A DNA stretch of 10,625 bases from Saprospiraceae bacterium (GCA_016787375.1 JAEUUM010000515.1:1-10625); one strand, 5' to 3'; shown: positions 1-7,940, numbered from the stretch's first letter. A program made the numbers and translations. The notes: generated by a model not told the origin, from the sequence alone.

Positions 1-233
1 ATATTATCAAATTTACGTTCTACTAACTTGTCGCCAAACGAATTAAATGCAATTACTTTTGAGCCATTGCCGGAGTCATTGTGACTCCATAGTGTATCAG
101 GACTTTGGATGAGCAACCCAGACGATTCTTTTAGTTCAGAAGGAAGTCCGCCAAGTAAAGCCGGGCTAACGGTTATCTGTCCGGAGAGGTTAAACCCTGT
201 CAATAAAACTAATAAACTAAAAAACTTATACAT
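1..233 (-). CDS. Secreted protein with ESSGL / WSHNDSGN motif, N-terminal fragment (runs off the left edge)
   Basis: The minus strand is open from an ATG at 231-233 to the window edge, giving 77 codons. The first ~19 residues form a clear Sec signal peptide (MYKFFSLLVLLTGFNLSG), followed by Gln at the likely mature N terminus, which fits the Bacteroidota preference for +1 Gln after signal peptidase I cleavage. The mature part holds LPSELKESSGLL and then LWSHNDSGN. This pair is familiar from the N termini of secreted Bacteroidota proteins that appear to be beta-propeller-like and often carry type IX sorting tails, but the rest of the protein lies outside the window, so no function is assigned. 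The ATG sits inside the last codons of mtaB, and the two frames overlap by 8 nt, so the gene is probably co-transcribed and translationally coupled. I see no Shine-Dalgarno site. The coding call is good; family placement is tentative. Confidence 0.75.
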   Translation of the reverse strand, partial: MYKFFSLLVLLTGFNLSGQITVSPALLGGLPSELKESSGLLIQSPDTLWSHNDSGNGSKVIAFNSFGDKLVERKFDN

Positions 234-1605
234 GTTGCTTGATGTTGTTTGCCATGGTGTTTTTAGCTTCAATAACAATCAGTTCTGAGACAAAATCACC
301 CTCTTCATTTATGCTTTTCAATCTCACCGGCCCAATTGTGTTTATTAGACCAGCTTGATAAGGTACCTCTACTTTTATATAATTAGCCGTAAATCCGGTT
401 AACTTCGATTTATCTTTATGTGCTTCAAATAGGACCATCTGCTCAGAGTCCTTAAATTTTTCGTAAAAGGCTCTTTTTTTCTTTTCTGAAAGTATTCTGA
501 GCATTTCATTTCTCCTCCGTCTTTCCTCCAGCGAGACAACCGATGTCATTTCCGCAGCCAAAGTGTTCTCTCTTTCTGAGTAGGTAAAGACATGCAGGTA
601 AGATACCTCCAGGTCCTTTAAGAAGTGGTAAGTTTCATGAAAATCCTCTAGTGTTTCTCCGGGAAAACCGACAATTACATCAACCCCGATACAGGCATCC
701 GGAATTGTATTTCTTATTATTTCTATTTTTGTTGAATAAAGATCCCTGTCGTACCTGCGTCGCATTAATTTTAAAATTTTGTCGCTTCCGGATTGTAAGG
801 GTATATGAAAATGTGGAACAAATTTGCTTGATTGTGAGACAAAGTTTATGATATTATCAGTAAGTAAATTAGGTTCAATCGATGAAATTCTAAAACGCTC
901 AATTCCCCGAACATTTTCAAGAGCCAAAATAAGGTCAAAAAACATGGCTTCCTTTTTAGATTTGGTCCCCTCAATTACTTCCGTGCCATTACCAAAATCA
1001 CCCAAATTAACACCTGTTAAGACAATTTCTTTAGTCCCCTTTGCTGCAATTTCTGAAACATTTTTAAGGACATTTTCAATAGTGTCGCTTCTGCTTGCGC
1101 CACGAGCCTTCGGTATGGTACAAAATGTGCACTTGTAATTACATCCATCCTGAACTTTCAAAAAAGTTCTCGTTCTGTCTCCAAAAGAGAACGAAGAAAC
1201 AAATGTATTGGCTGCATTGACTTCTCCCGCAAAGACCAAGCCTTTTTCACCGGTGGATTGGAGAAGGTCGATATAATTTGCAACATTAAATTTTTCAGAG
1301 GCTCCCAACACAAGATCTACTCCGGGTATTTCGGCAATTTCATTGGGTTTAAGTTGAGCATAACATCCTATGACGATTATTTTTGCGTTTGTGTTTTTTC
1401 TCAAAGCCTGTCTCACAACCTGACGACATCTCCTGTCTGCAAAATCGGTCACCGAACAAGTATTAATCACATAAAAATCCGCTGCCTCCTCAAATTTCCT
1501 AATTGAGAACCCTTTGTCTTGAAAAATTCTACTTATTGAGGATGTTTCAGAAAAATTCAATTTGCAACCTAAAGTATGAAATGCTACTGATCCGGGTGTT
1601 GACAT
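226..1605 (-). CDS. mtaB: tRNA (N6-L-threonylcarbamoyladenosine(37)-C2)-methylthiotransferase MtaB
   Basis: This cytosolic radical-SAM enzyme adds a methylthio group to t6A37 to make ms2t6A in tRNAs reading ANN codons. The 459-aa length is normal. The N-terminal UPF0004 domain shows the three cluster-binding cysteines: C14 in HTLGCKLNFSE, C50 in INTCSV and C81 in IGCYAQ. The radical-SAM motif CNYKCTFC (C155, C159, C162) follows, with GVDVIVGFPGET further on. The last ~70 residues look like a degenerate TRAM RNA-binding domain. TLGCKLN near the start favours MtaB over MiaB (i6A) and RimO (ribosomal S12). The ATG at 1603-1605 is chosen because it places the first cysteine at residue 14, and a Bacteroidota-type promoter ends about 18 nt upstream. 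It is the first gene of a minus-strand unit that continues into the secreted protein at 1-233, and it is divergent from the gene starting at 1786. Confidence 0.93.
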   Translation of the reverse strand: MSTPGSVAFHTLGCKLNFSETSSISRIFQDKGFSIRKFEEAADFYVINTCSVTDFADRRCRQVVRQALRKNTNAKIIVIGCYAQLKPNEIAEIPGVDLVLGASEKFNVANYIDLLQSTGEKGLVFAGEVNAANTFVSSFSFGDRTRTFLKVQDGCNYKCTFCTIPKARGASRSDTIENVLKNVSEIAAKGTKEIVLTGVNLGDFGNGTEVIEGTKSKKEAMFFDLILALENVRGIERFRISSIEPNLLTDNIINFVSQSSKFVPHFHIPLQSGSDKILKLMRRRYDRDLYSTKIEIIRNTIPDACIGVDVIVGFPGETLEDFHETYHFLKDLEVSYLHVFTYSERENTLAAEMTSVVSLEERRRRNEMLRILSEKKKRAFYEKFKDSEQMVLFEAHKDKSKLTGFTANYIKVEVPYQAGLINTIGPVRLKSINEEGDFVSELIVIEAKNTMANNIKQHV

Positions 1606-1622
1606 CTGACCATTTTATCGCG

Positions 1623-1654
1623 CAAAGTTAGGCTTTTTAGGCTTTTGTTGCATA
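1623..1654 (-). promoter_or_regulatory. Candidate Bacteroidota sigma-ABfr-type promoter for mtaB
   Basis: On the minus strand TAACTTTG (1630 down to 1623) matches the Bacteroidota -7 consensus TAnnTTTG exactly. TATG (1654 down to 1651) sits 20 nt upstream as a weak match to the -33 TTTG/TTG element. Transcription would start near 1615-1618, leaving a leader of only about 10-13 nt before the mtaB ATG. The -7 box and its position are convincing; the -33 box is poor. Confidence 0.5.
1629..1646. repeat. Perfect 9-bp tandem duplication (TAGGCTTTT x2) in the mtaB promoter spacer
   Basis: TAGGCTTTT at 1629-1637 is repeated exactly at 1638-1646. The two copies lie almost wholly between the -33 and -7 elements proposed for mtaB. 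Gain or loss of one unit would change promoter spacing by 9 bp. It may equally be a chance low-complexity duplication. Confidence 0.6.
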
Positions 1655-1715
1655 TTATTTTCAGTCATAAGCCTTTGGTGATTACCTCCGATAACTGCTT
1701 TTCAACTATTTACTT

Positions 1716-1736
1716 CTCAATTTAAGAATAATTGAG
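1716..1736. promoter_or_regulatory. Inverted repeat CTCAATT-N7-AATTGAG in the divergent spacer (possible operator)
   Basis: CTCAATT (1716-1722) and its exact complement AATTGAG (1730-1736) are separated by 7 nt. The dyad ends one base before a weak -7-like sequence, TTATTTTG (1737-1744), and 50 bp before the ATG at 1786. This is a place where an operator for the plus-strand gene could lie. The centre-to-centre spacing of 14 bp is not a classic helix-turn-helix spacing, and the arms are AT-rich, so chance is possible. There is no U-run after it, which argues against a terminator. The rest of the 1606-1785 spacer holds only the mtaB promoter region. Confidence 0.35.
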
Positions 1737-1785
1737 TTATTTTGCCCTATACTATAGACAATAAGTAATTATCAAGCTGAGAATT

Positions 1786-3741
1786 ATGGCTAAAAATCTA
1801 CCTAAAAACAATAAAATAACTTCTTTGGACCTGCCCAAATGGATGGACGTTCAAAACCTAAGAATTGTTCTATTTGTATTCGGATTTATTTTGTACGCGA
1901 ACACGCTCACTCATGACTTCACTCAGGATGATGCCATTGTTATTTACGACAACATGTATACAACCCAAGGAATTAAAGGTATTCCGGGTATTCTGGAGTT
2001 TGATACTTTTCATGGATTTTTCAAAGAAGCCGGAAAAACCAATTTGGTTGCAGGAGGCCGTTATCGCCCGTTTTCTTTGGTAGTTTTTGCCCTGTTATTT
2101 GAAATATTTGGTAATAATCCATTTGGCTTTCACTTATTTACTGTATTGCTTTTTAGTTTAACATGTGTTGTATTGTTTAACATCCTGCATCGTTTGTTTT
2201 CTAAAAAATTTACTTCACAAATTGGGCTATTAATCGCCTTTTTAAGCTCTATGTTATTTGCGGCCCACCCCATTCATACTGAAGCAGTCGCAAACATCAA
2301 GGGTGTAGATGAAATATTTGCACTATTAGGTAGTTTATTGACATTAGGTTTTATTCTAAAATATCAAGAAAACAATAAAATACTATACCTTTTATCTGCC
2401 TGTTTTATCTTCTTTTTGGCTTTGCTTTCAAAAGAAAATACAGTAACTTTTTTGGGAATTATTCCTCTTACTATATTCGTCTTTTACGATAAAAGCATTG
2501 GGAGCAGTGTTTCTAAGATTCTTCCATTGTTGGTTTCGACTCTTTTGTTTTTTGTTTTGAGAACCAAGGCAATTGGTTGGGGATTTGGAAATGCCCCTTT
2601 GGAATTAATGAATAATCCTTATCTCAAACTCTCAGGTAGTCAGTATGTTCCATTCACTATTGGTGAAAAACTTGCCACAATTTTTTTTACTTTAGGTTAC
2701 TATATCAAATTGTTGGTTTTGCCACATCCTCTAACACACGATTATTATCCAAGGCATATTGAAATGATGAATTTTGGTGATATATCTGTTTTATTATCCG
2801 TAATTCTCTACCTCTTTCTATTGGTTTATTCCTTAAAAACCCTCCATACTCGTAGATTAGTGCCTTTCACAATTCTATTTTATTTGATGAGTTTGTCGAT
2901 TGTCTCGAATTTGTTCTTTCCTATTGGCACCAATATGTCAGAACGATTTCTTTTTATGCCATCAGTAGGATTTTGTATGCTATTGGGATATGGCTTGTAT
3001 TGGCTTGGCTCCAATTATTTTAAAAACACCTCAAAATCAATTAACTACAAGTTTACTTTACTGTTGACTGCAACGGTTTGTTCGTTATATGGTATAAAGA
3101 CATTTACCAGGAATGCGGTTTGGAAAGACAACTATACCCTATTTACCACAGATGTTAAAACTTCTGCTAACAGTGCAAAACTCCAAAATTCGGTAGGAGG
3201 AGAATTAATTGCCAAAGCAGGAAAAACAGAAGATAAAAACGAGAAAACTCGTTTATTGAATGAGGCGATTGAGCATTTGAATAAGGCCATCAGCATTCAC
3301 CCAAATTATCACAATGCCTTTTTGTTATTGGGGAATGCAAATTTTTTATTGGAAAAATATGATGAGGCAATCAAACAATATAATCATTGCCTTGAAGTAA
3401 ATCCTGGTTACAAAGATGCCATTAAAAATCTTCATCTTGCCTACCGCGAAGCTGGGAAATATTACGGTGAGAAAAAAGGAGACTTAAAAACATCCCTTAT
3501 TTACCTCAACAAAGCCTATGAAATGAATCCCGATGATTATGACACCAACCGACTTTTAGGCGTGGCGAATGGCGTGGGTGGACAAACTCAAAAAGCTTTG
3601 GAATACTTTAACAAGGCTGTTAAAATTAATCCTAGTGAAGAAGCGTTTAAGAACCTAAGCCTTGCATATTACAATGCAGGCGATAAAGTTAATGGCGACA
3701 AATATGCTGCCATGGCCGCCTCTAACCAAAAAACTAAATGA
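1786..3741 (+). CDS. TMTC-like membrane glycosyltransferase with C-terminal TPR repeats
   Basis: This 651-aa protein has about 11-13 hydrophobic segments between residues ~27 and ~437, then TPRs from ~456 to ~645. The first loop has QDDA (D48, D49), the acidic motif expected of C-fold (GT-C) polyprenyl-phosphate-sugar transferases, then RYRPFS (92-97). Further motifs follow the order in eukaryotic TMTC1-4 proteins: HPIHTEAVANIKG (161-173), NNP (276-278), LTHDYYP (316-322) and SERFLFMPSVGFC (385-397). TMTCs are O-mannosyltransferases (CAZy GT105) that use dolichyl-phosphate-mannose in the ER lumen. By analogy, this protein may glycosylate exported proteins on the periplasmic side of the inner membrane from a polyprenyl-linked sugar, with the TPRs contacting the protein; donor and acceptor are inferred. 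The ATG at 1786 leaves a 25-residue polar leader before the first helix. It opens the plus-strand run and ends 26 nt before the next gene. The fold call is strong, the activity less so. Confidence 0.8.
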   Translation: MAKNLPKNNKITSLDLPKWMDVQNLRIVLFVFGFILYANTLTHDFTQDDAIVIYDNMYTTQGIKGIPGILEFDTFHGFFKEAGKTNLVAGGRYRPFSLVVFALLFEIFGNNPFGFHLFTVLLFSLTCVVLFNILHRLFSKKFTSQIGLLIAFLSSMLFAAHPIHTEAVANIKGVDEIFALLGSLLTLGFILKYQENNKILYLLSACFIFFLALLSKENTVTFLGIIPLTIFVFYDKSIGSSVSKILPLLVSTLLFFVLRTKAIGWGFGNAPLELMNNPYLKLSGSQYVPFTIGEKLATIFFTLGYYIKLLVLPHPLTHDYYPRHIEMMNFGDISVLLSVILYLFLLVYSLKTLHTRRLVPFTILFYLMSLSIVSNLFFPIGTNMSERFLFMPSVGFCMLLGYGLYWLGSNYFKNTSKSINYKFTLLLTATVCSLYGIKTFTRNAVWKDNYTLFTTDVKTSANSAKLQNSVGGELIAKAGKTEDKNEKTRLLNEAIEHLNKAISIHPNYHNAFLLLGNANFLLEKYDEAIKQYNHCLEVNPGYKDAIKNLHLAYREAGKYYGEKKGDLKTSLIYLNKAYEMNPDDYDTNRLLGVANGVGGQTQKALEYFNKAVKINPSEEAFKNLSLAYYNAGDKVNGDKYAAMAASNQKTK

Positions 3742-3767
3742 AAATAATTGAACAATAGCGTGAATAG

Positions 3768-6719
3768 ATGTTGAAGAAGAGAAAAAAAATCCTGTCTATT
3801 ATTTTTGTTTTAGGCTTTCTTTGTATCAGCCCAAAGTCTAATTCTATTGTTTTCAATAAACCTGCCCCGAACCTGCAGTCACAAGATGTTTGGGTTGACT
3901 CATTATTGAATACGATGTCACTTAACCAAAAAATTTGTCAGTTAATGATGATTCGTGGGCACAGTGACAAAACTCCACAATACGAACAAGATGTAGCAAA
4001 CCTAATTAAAACATACAAAGTTGGTGGGATCTGTTTTTTCCAAGGTACCCCGGGAAAACAAGCCATCCTTACAAATTATTATCAATCACTCTCGGATATT
4101 CCGTTGATGATAGGCATGGATGCAGAATGGGGTTTAGGTATGCGACTCACTGATTCAGTTATGAGTTTTCCTAAATCATTGACTCTTGGTGCCATAAAAA
4201 ACGATGGTCTAATTAAAGAAATGGGTAAAGAGATTGCCTCGCAATTAAAACGTCTAGGAGTACACATCAATTTTGCACCGGTTGCTGACATCAATAACAA
4301 TGCAGAAAATCCCGTTATCAATGTAAGGTCTTTTGGTGAAAATCGCGAAAATGTAGCATTAAAAGCTACAGCATATATGAAAGGCCTTCAAGAGAACGGT
4401 ATCATGGCTTGTGCTAAACACTTTCCGGGTCACGGTGATACCAATATTGATTCACATTATGATTTACCGGTATTGTCGCAAAGCATATCTCGACTGGATT
4501 CACTGGAATTATTCCCCTTTAAGACACTTATAAGTCAAGGAATACAATCTGTCATGGTTGCTCATTTAAACATTCCGGCTTTGGAAGATAAAACAAATGT
4601 ACCGGCAAGTTTGTCTCCAAAAGCGGTTAATGAGCTTTTAATGAATAAGATGGGGTTTAAGGGTTTAGTTTTCACTGATGGCCTTGAGATGAAAGGAGTT
4701 ACTAAATTTTTTAATCCCGGAGAAGTTGAAGCTGAAGCCTTGGTTGCGGGAAACGATGTATTGCTTTTACCGGAAAGCGTCCCTGCTGCCCTTCAAACCA
4801 TCAACTCATACATTCAGCAAGGTAAACTAACTGAAAAAATTATCAACGAAAGGGTTAAGAAAGTTCTAACAGCAAAATTTAAGTTTGGCCTCTCAAACTA
4901 CAAACCAATCGAACTTTTTAACTTAAAAGATGATTTAAATTCTCAGGGAGCAATGTCTTTGAAGCGGACGTTGGTCGAAAATGCTTTGACACTTGTGAGA
5001 AACCAATCTGAAAAACTACCTTTAACAGATATAGAAAATTTAAAAATTTTATCGGTAGCAGTTGGTGCCAAGTCAGCACAAACATTCCAAAACACCATCG
5101 GGAAATACATCAAATCTGAATTTTTTGCTTTTTCTGAAAACGATGATGATGATAAAAAAAGACAAATTTTAAACCACTGCAAAAAAAAGGACTTTGTTCT
5201 TTTAAGTGTCCATGGTTTAAATAATAATGCTAAATCAAGATACGGTTTATCAAACAATGAATTGAGTCTGATAAATGACATATCCTCTGTATCCAAAGTG
5301 ATATTAGTAAATTTTGGTACGCCATATTTGCTTAAGAACTATGACCAGATACCCTATGTTTTGCAAGCCTATGAAGATTCTAATGATTTTCAGGATCTTG
5401 CTGCACAGGTTATTTTTGGGGGCGCTATATGTCTGGGAAAATTACCAATCAGTTCATCATTTAAAAGTCGATATGGGTTGGGCTTAAACCTCAACAAGCC
5501 AATTCGCCTTGGATTTGACATCCCGGAAAGGGTTGGTATGAGCAGTTTGAAGCTAAACGCGCTAGACCTACTCGCAAATGACGCCATCAACATAAGAGCT
5601 ACTCCAGGATGTCAAATATTAGTGGCTAAAGACGGCAAAATTGTTTTTGAAAAATCATTTGGCTATCAGGGATATGACAAATTGGTTCCCATTACATCTA
5701 ATAGCATTTATGACATTGCATCGATAACAAAAGTCGCTGCCACAACAATCTCTATTATGAAATTGCAGGAAGAGGGCAAAATAAACGTTGAGGAGCCTTT
5801 ATCAAAATACCTGGATGAATTATCATGCACAAATAAGGAGTATTTACTCATTAGAGATATCATGGCCCATAAAGCTGGATTGAGATCCTGGATTCCTTTT
5901 TATGAAAAAACGATGATGCTTGTAAACAATAGATCTTTTCCTTCGCCAGAATTCTACTCAAACAAGAGGTCGAAAATTTTTTCTATAAAAGTTGTTGATA
6001 GTTTGTATTTACGCAAAAACTATCGTGATGAAATCTTTGACGAAATCGTCAAAAGTGAATTACCAAATATTGGGCAATACCGTTATAGTGACCTGGGTTT
6101 TTACCTTCTTTCAGAAGCCATAACCAGAATAACTGGTACTACCATTGATAAATATGCCTATAAAACCTTTTACGGTCCTTTGGGTCTTCAAACAATGGGT
6201 TATCGCCCACTGAACAGATTCCATAAATCCAGGTTAGTTCCAACGGAGCAAGATAATTATTTCCGTTTCAGAAAAATCCAAGGATATGTACATGATATGG
6301 GAGCAGCAATGTTGGGTGGCGTAAGTGGACATGCCGGGTTATTTTCAAATGCAAGAGATATGGCTATACTCATGCAAATGTTGCTCAATAAGGGTATGTA
6401 TGGTGGTAAAGAATATCTCAACCCCCAAACCATAAAGATGTTTACTTCTAAATGTGATGGCTGCAACAGAAGAGGATTGGGTTTTGATCTTGGTGTAACA
6501 GATAAAAATACCGCATCAAACATGTCAAGACTGGCTTCTGATAAAACCTATGGACATACAGGGTTTACGGGTACTTGTGTTTGGGTTGATCCTGAAAAAA
6601 ATCTTGTTTATGTATTTCTGTCAAACAGAACATATCCGACCATGCAAAACAGAAAACTCATCAAAGAGGATTACAGAGAAAGAATGCACACAGCTATTTA
6701 TGAATCTCTTATTCTGTAA
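3768..6719 (+). CDS. Exported GH3 beta-N-acetylglucosaminidase fused to a C-terminal beta-lactamase-family serine hydrolase
   Basis: This 983-aa protein starts with a lysine-rich Sec signal peptide (to about residue 26, no lipobox). Residues ~35-375 are a GH3 N-domain with the NagZ-type signature KHFPGHGDTNIDSH (217-230). In NagZ enzymes the D-x-H pair (here D228, H230) acts as acid/base. The nucleophile is D304 in FTDGLEMKG. Residues ~395-590 form the GH3 C-domain, as in two-domain Gram-positive NagZ. Residues ~600-980 form a penicillin-binding/class C beta-lactamase fold with S652-I-T-K655, Y773-S-D775 in place of Y-x-N, and H930-T-G. The first half should release terminal GlcNAc (or act on GlcNAc-MurNAc fragments) in the periplasm. 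The second could be a carboxypeptidase, amidase or esterase, and beta-lactam hydrolysis should not be assumed. This fusion recurs in Bacteroidota. It lies 26 nt after the TMTC-like gene and 3 nt before the permease. Confidence 0.93.
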   Translation: MLKKRKKILSIIFVLGFLCISPKSNSIVFNKPAPNLQSQDVWVDSLLNTMSLNQKICQLMMIRGHSDKTPQYEQDVANLIKTYKVGGICFFQGTPGKQAILTNYYQSLSDIPLMIGMDAEWGLGMRLTDSVMSFPKSLTLGAIKNDGLIKEMGKEIASQLKRLGVHINFAPVADINNNAENPVINVRSFGENRENVALKATAYMKGLQENGIMACAKHFPGHGDTNIDSHYDLPVLSQSISRLDSLELFPFKTLISQGIQSVMVAHLNIPALEDKTNVPASLSPKAVNELLMNKMGFKGLVFTDGLEMKGVTKFFNPGEVEAEALVAGNDVLLLPESVPAALQTINSYIQQGKLTEKIINERVKKVLTAKFKFGLSNYKPIELFNLKDDLNSQGAMSLKRTLVENALTLVRNQSEKLPLTDIENLKILSVAVGAKSAQTFQNTIGKYIKSEFFAFSENDDDDKKRQILNHCKKKDFVLLSVHGLNNNAKSRYGLSNNELSLINDISSVSKVILVNFGTPYLLKNYDQIPYVLQAYEDSNDFQDLAAQVIFGGAICLGKLPISSSFKSRYGLGLNLNKPIRLGFDIPERVGMSSLKLNALDLLANDAINIRATPGCQILVAKDGKIVFEKSFGYQGYDKLVPITSNSIYDIASITKVAATTISIMKLQEEGKINVEEPLSKYLDELSCTNKEYLLIRDIMAHKAGLRSWIPFYEKTMMLVNNRSFPSPEFYSNKRSKIFSIKVVDSLYLRKNYRDEIFDEIVKSELPNIGQYRYSDLGFYLLSEAITRITGTTIDKYAYKTFYGPLGLQTMGYRPLNRFHKSRLVPTEQDNYFRFRKIQGYVHDMGAAMLGGVSGHAGLFSNARDMAILMQMLLNKGMYGGKEYLNPQTIKMFTSKCDGCNRRGLGFDLGVTDKNTASNMSRLASDKTYGHTGFTGTCVWVDPEKNLVYVFLSNRTYPTMQNRKLIKEDYRERMHTAIYESLIL

Positions 6720-6722
6720 TAC

Positions 6723-7940
6723 ATGAGTCAGTTTTTACCGTTTGTCTTTTCCAGGAAATACTTTTTTAGCAAAAGATCAGCCAATGCAATACATTTCATA
6801 AGTGGTATTTCCATTTTAGGAATTTCTATTGGAACGGCCGCTTTAATCTTGGTTTTATCGGTTTTTAATGGCTTTGAGGACTTGATTACAAAAATGCTTA
6901 ATCGATTTAATCCCGACATCAAAATCACTGCTGTTGAGGGCAAGTTCTTTGAGAGAGACACCAATTTGATTAATAGACTAAAGCGAGTAGATGGTGTGTT
7001 GGCTATCTCACAGATACTAGAGGAGAAAGCTTTATTTGAAAGTGACAATGTACAGGACTTTGGAACATTAAAAGGGGTAGACGAGAATTTTAAAGTTGTT
7101 ACCTCCGTTGACTCAGTTATTCTCGAAGGACAGTATTTATTAAAAAAAGGGGATGTAGAGTACGGAGTTATCGGCTACGGATTGGGGAACAAGCTAGGGG
7201 CCAGACCCTCCCAACTATCAACGCCTTTGTCTGTTTATTCTCCAAATGAAGACTCTTCCTCTATTGGAAATCAAGCTTTTACCAGAAGATACCTTTATCC
7301 AAGTGCTTTATTTTCTATTCAACAAGACGTTGATTATGAGTATTTGATAGCTTCAATAGACTTTGTCAGAGAGCTTTTGAATAAACCCAATGCCTTAAGT
7401 GCCCTTGAAATCAAGCTGGATAAATCAAAAAAGGGAGTCCAAAACAAAATTGAACAGATGGTTGGGAAGTCCTATTTTGTTAAAAACAGATATCAACAAG
7501 AAGAAGCCTTCTTAAAACTTATGAATATTGAAAAATGGGTCAGTTTTGCCATATTGTCTCTTACATTGCTGCTTGTTGCATTCAATATGACCTGTGCTCT
7601 ATGGATGTTGGTTCTCGAAAAGAAACCCGATCTTGCCATTCTGAAATCATTGGGCATGAAAGATAAACACGTGTTTGGAATATTTATAAATCTTGGTTTG
7701 ATGTTGTCTCTTTTTGGCTTTTTAGTTGGTTTAAGTATTTCTATTGTATTGTATTATTTGCAAAAAACAGTCGGAATTGTTGGGGTTCCTGAAGGATTCG
7801 CCGTAGATGCTTACCCGGTTGTTATGAATGTAACAGATGTATTGATTATATTGGTAATAGTTTCGGTAATTGGTTTTGCAGCATCTTTCTTTCCGGCTAA
7901 AATGGCAAGTAAAGCATCTTCAATTTTTAAATATAATTAA
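6723..7940 (+). CDS. FtsX-family ABC transporter permease, LolC/LolE type
   Basis: This 405-aa inner-membrane protein has the four-helix layout of LolC/LolE. TM1 is at ~24-48, a large periplasmic MacB-like domain spans ~50-268, and three helices follow at ~271-297, ~318-342 and ~371-396. The N-terminal SRKYFFSKRSANAIHFISG and the LAILKSLGM segment around residue 306 are typical of lipoprotein-releasing permeases. LolCDE extracts outer-membrane lipoproteins from the inner membrane using a separate ATPase. No ATPase gene is in the window, so the LolD partner must be encoded elsewhere. Bacteroidota often have a single LolC/E-like subunit that may work as a homodimer; which case holds here cannot be seen. 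The ATG follows the GH3 stop by 3 nt and the stop overlaps the next start by one base (TAATG), indicating one transcript. Other FtsX exporters are possible, but length and motifs favour LolC/E. Confidence 0.88.
   Translation: MSQFLPFVFSRKYFFSKRSANAIHFISGISILGISIGTAALILVLSVFNGFEDLITKMLNRFNPDIKITAVEGKFFERDTNLINRLKRVDGVLAISQILEEKALFESDNVQDFGTLKGVDENFKVVTSVDSVILEGQYLLKKGDVEYGVIGYGLGNKLGARPSQLSTPLSVYSPNEDSSSIGNQAFTRRYLYPSALFSIQQDVDYEYLIASIDFVRELLNKPNALSALEIKLDKSKKGVQNKIEQMVGKSYFVKNRYQQEEAFLKLMNIEKWVSFAILSLTLLLVAFNMTCALWMLVLEKKPDLAILKSLGMKDKHVFGIFINLGLMLSLFGFLVGLSISIVLYYLQKTVGIVGVPEGFAVDAYPVVMNVTDVLIILVIVSVIGFAASFFPAKMASKASSIFKYN

Noticed and set aside
824..1138. 104-codon open frame antisense to mtaB on the plus strand (with two more at 651-851 and 1258-1506)
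   Set aside because: All lie within the well-conserved mtaB coding region, have no recognisable domain and arise from its codon pattern.
1737..1744. TTATTTTG as a -7 promoter box for the TMTC-like gene
   Set aside because: The second base departs from TAnnTTTG and no TTTG/TTG lies 19-21 nt upstream, so it is mentioned only as context for the inverted repeat.
5150..5192. A-rich runs in the GH3 gene, considered as possible frameshift sites
   Set aside because: The frame reads through both runs and the GH3 C-domain and serine-hydrolase motifs follow in the same frame, so nothing is broken.
4943..5296. 117-codon minus-strand open frame inside the GH3 gene (others at 4082-4321, 5390-5593 and 6257-6523)
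   Set aside because: Antisense to conserved GH3 or serine-hydrolase segments, with no promoter, no plausible domain and no independent evidence.
5577..6719. Reading the serine-hydrolase half as an acquired antibiotic-resistance beta-lactamase
   Set aside because: It is fused in frame to a GH3 enzyme, has Y-S-D instead of Y-x-N, and belongs to a broad peptidase/esterase family; resistance cannot be inferred.
6728..7048. 106-codon minus-strand open frame over the start of the permease gene
   Set aside because: It mirrors the conserved LolC/E N terminus in antisense; no supporting signal was seen.
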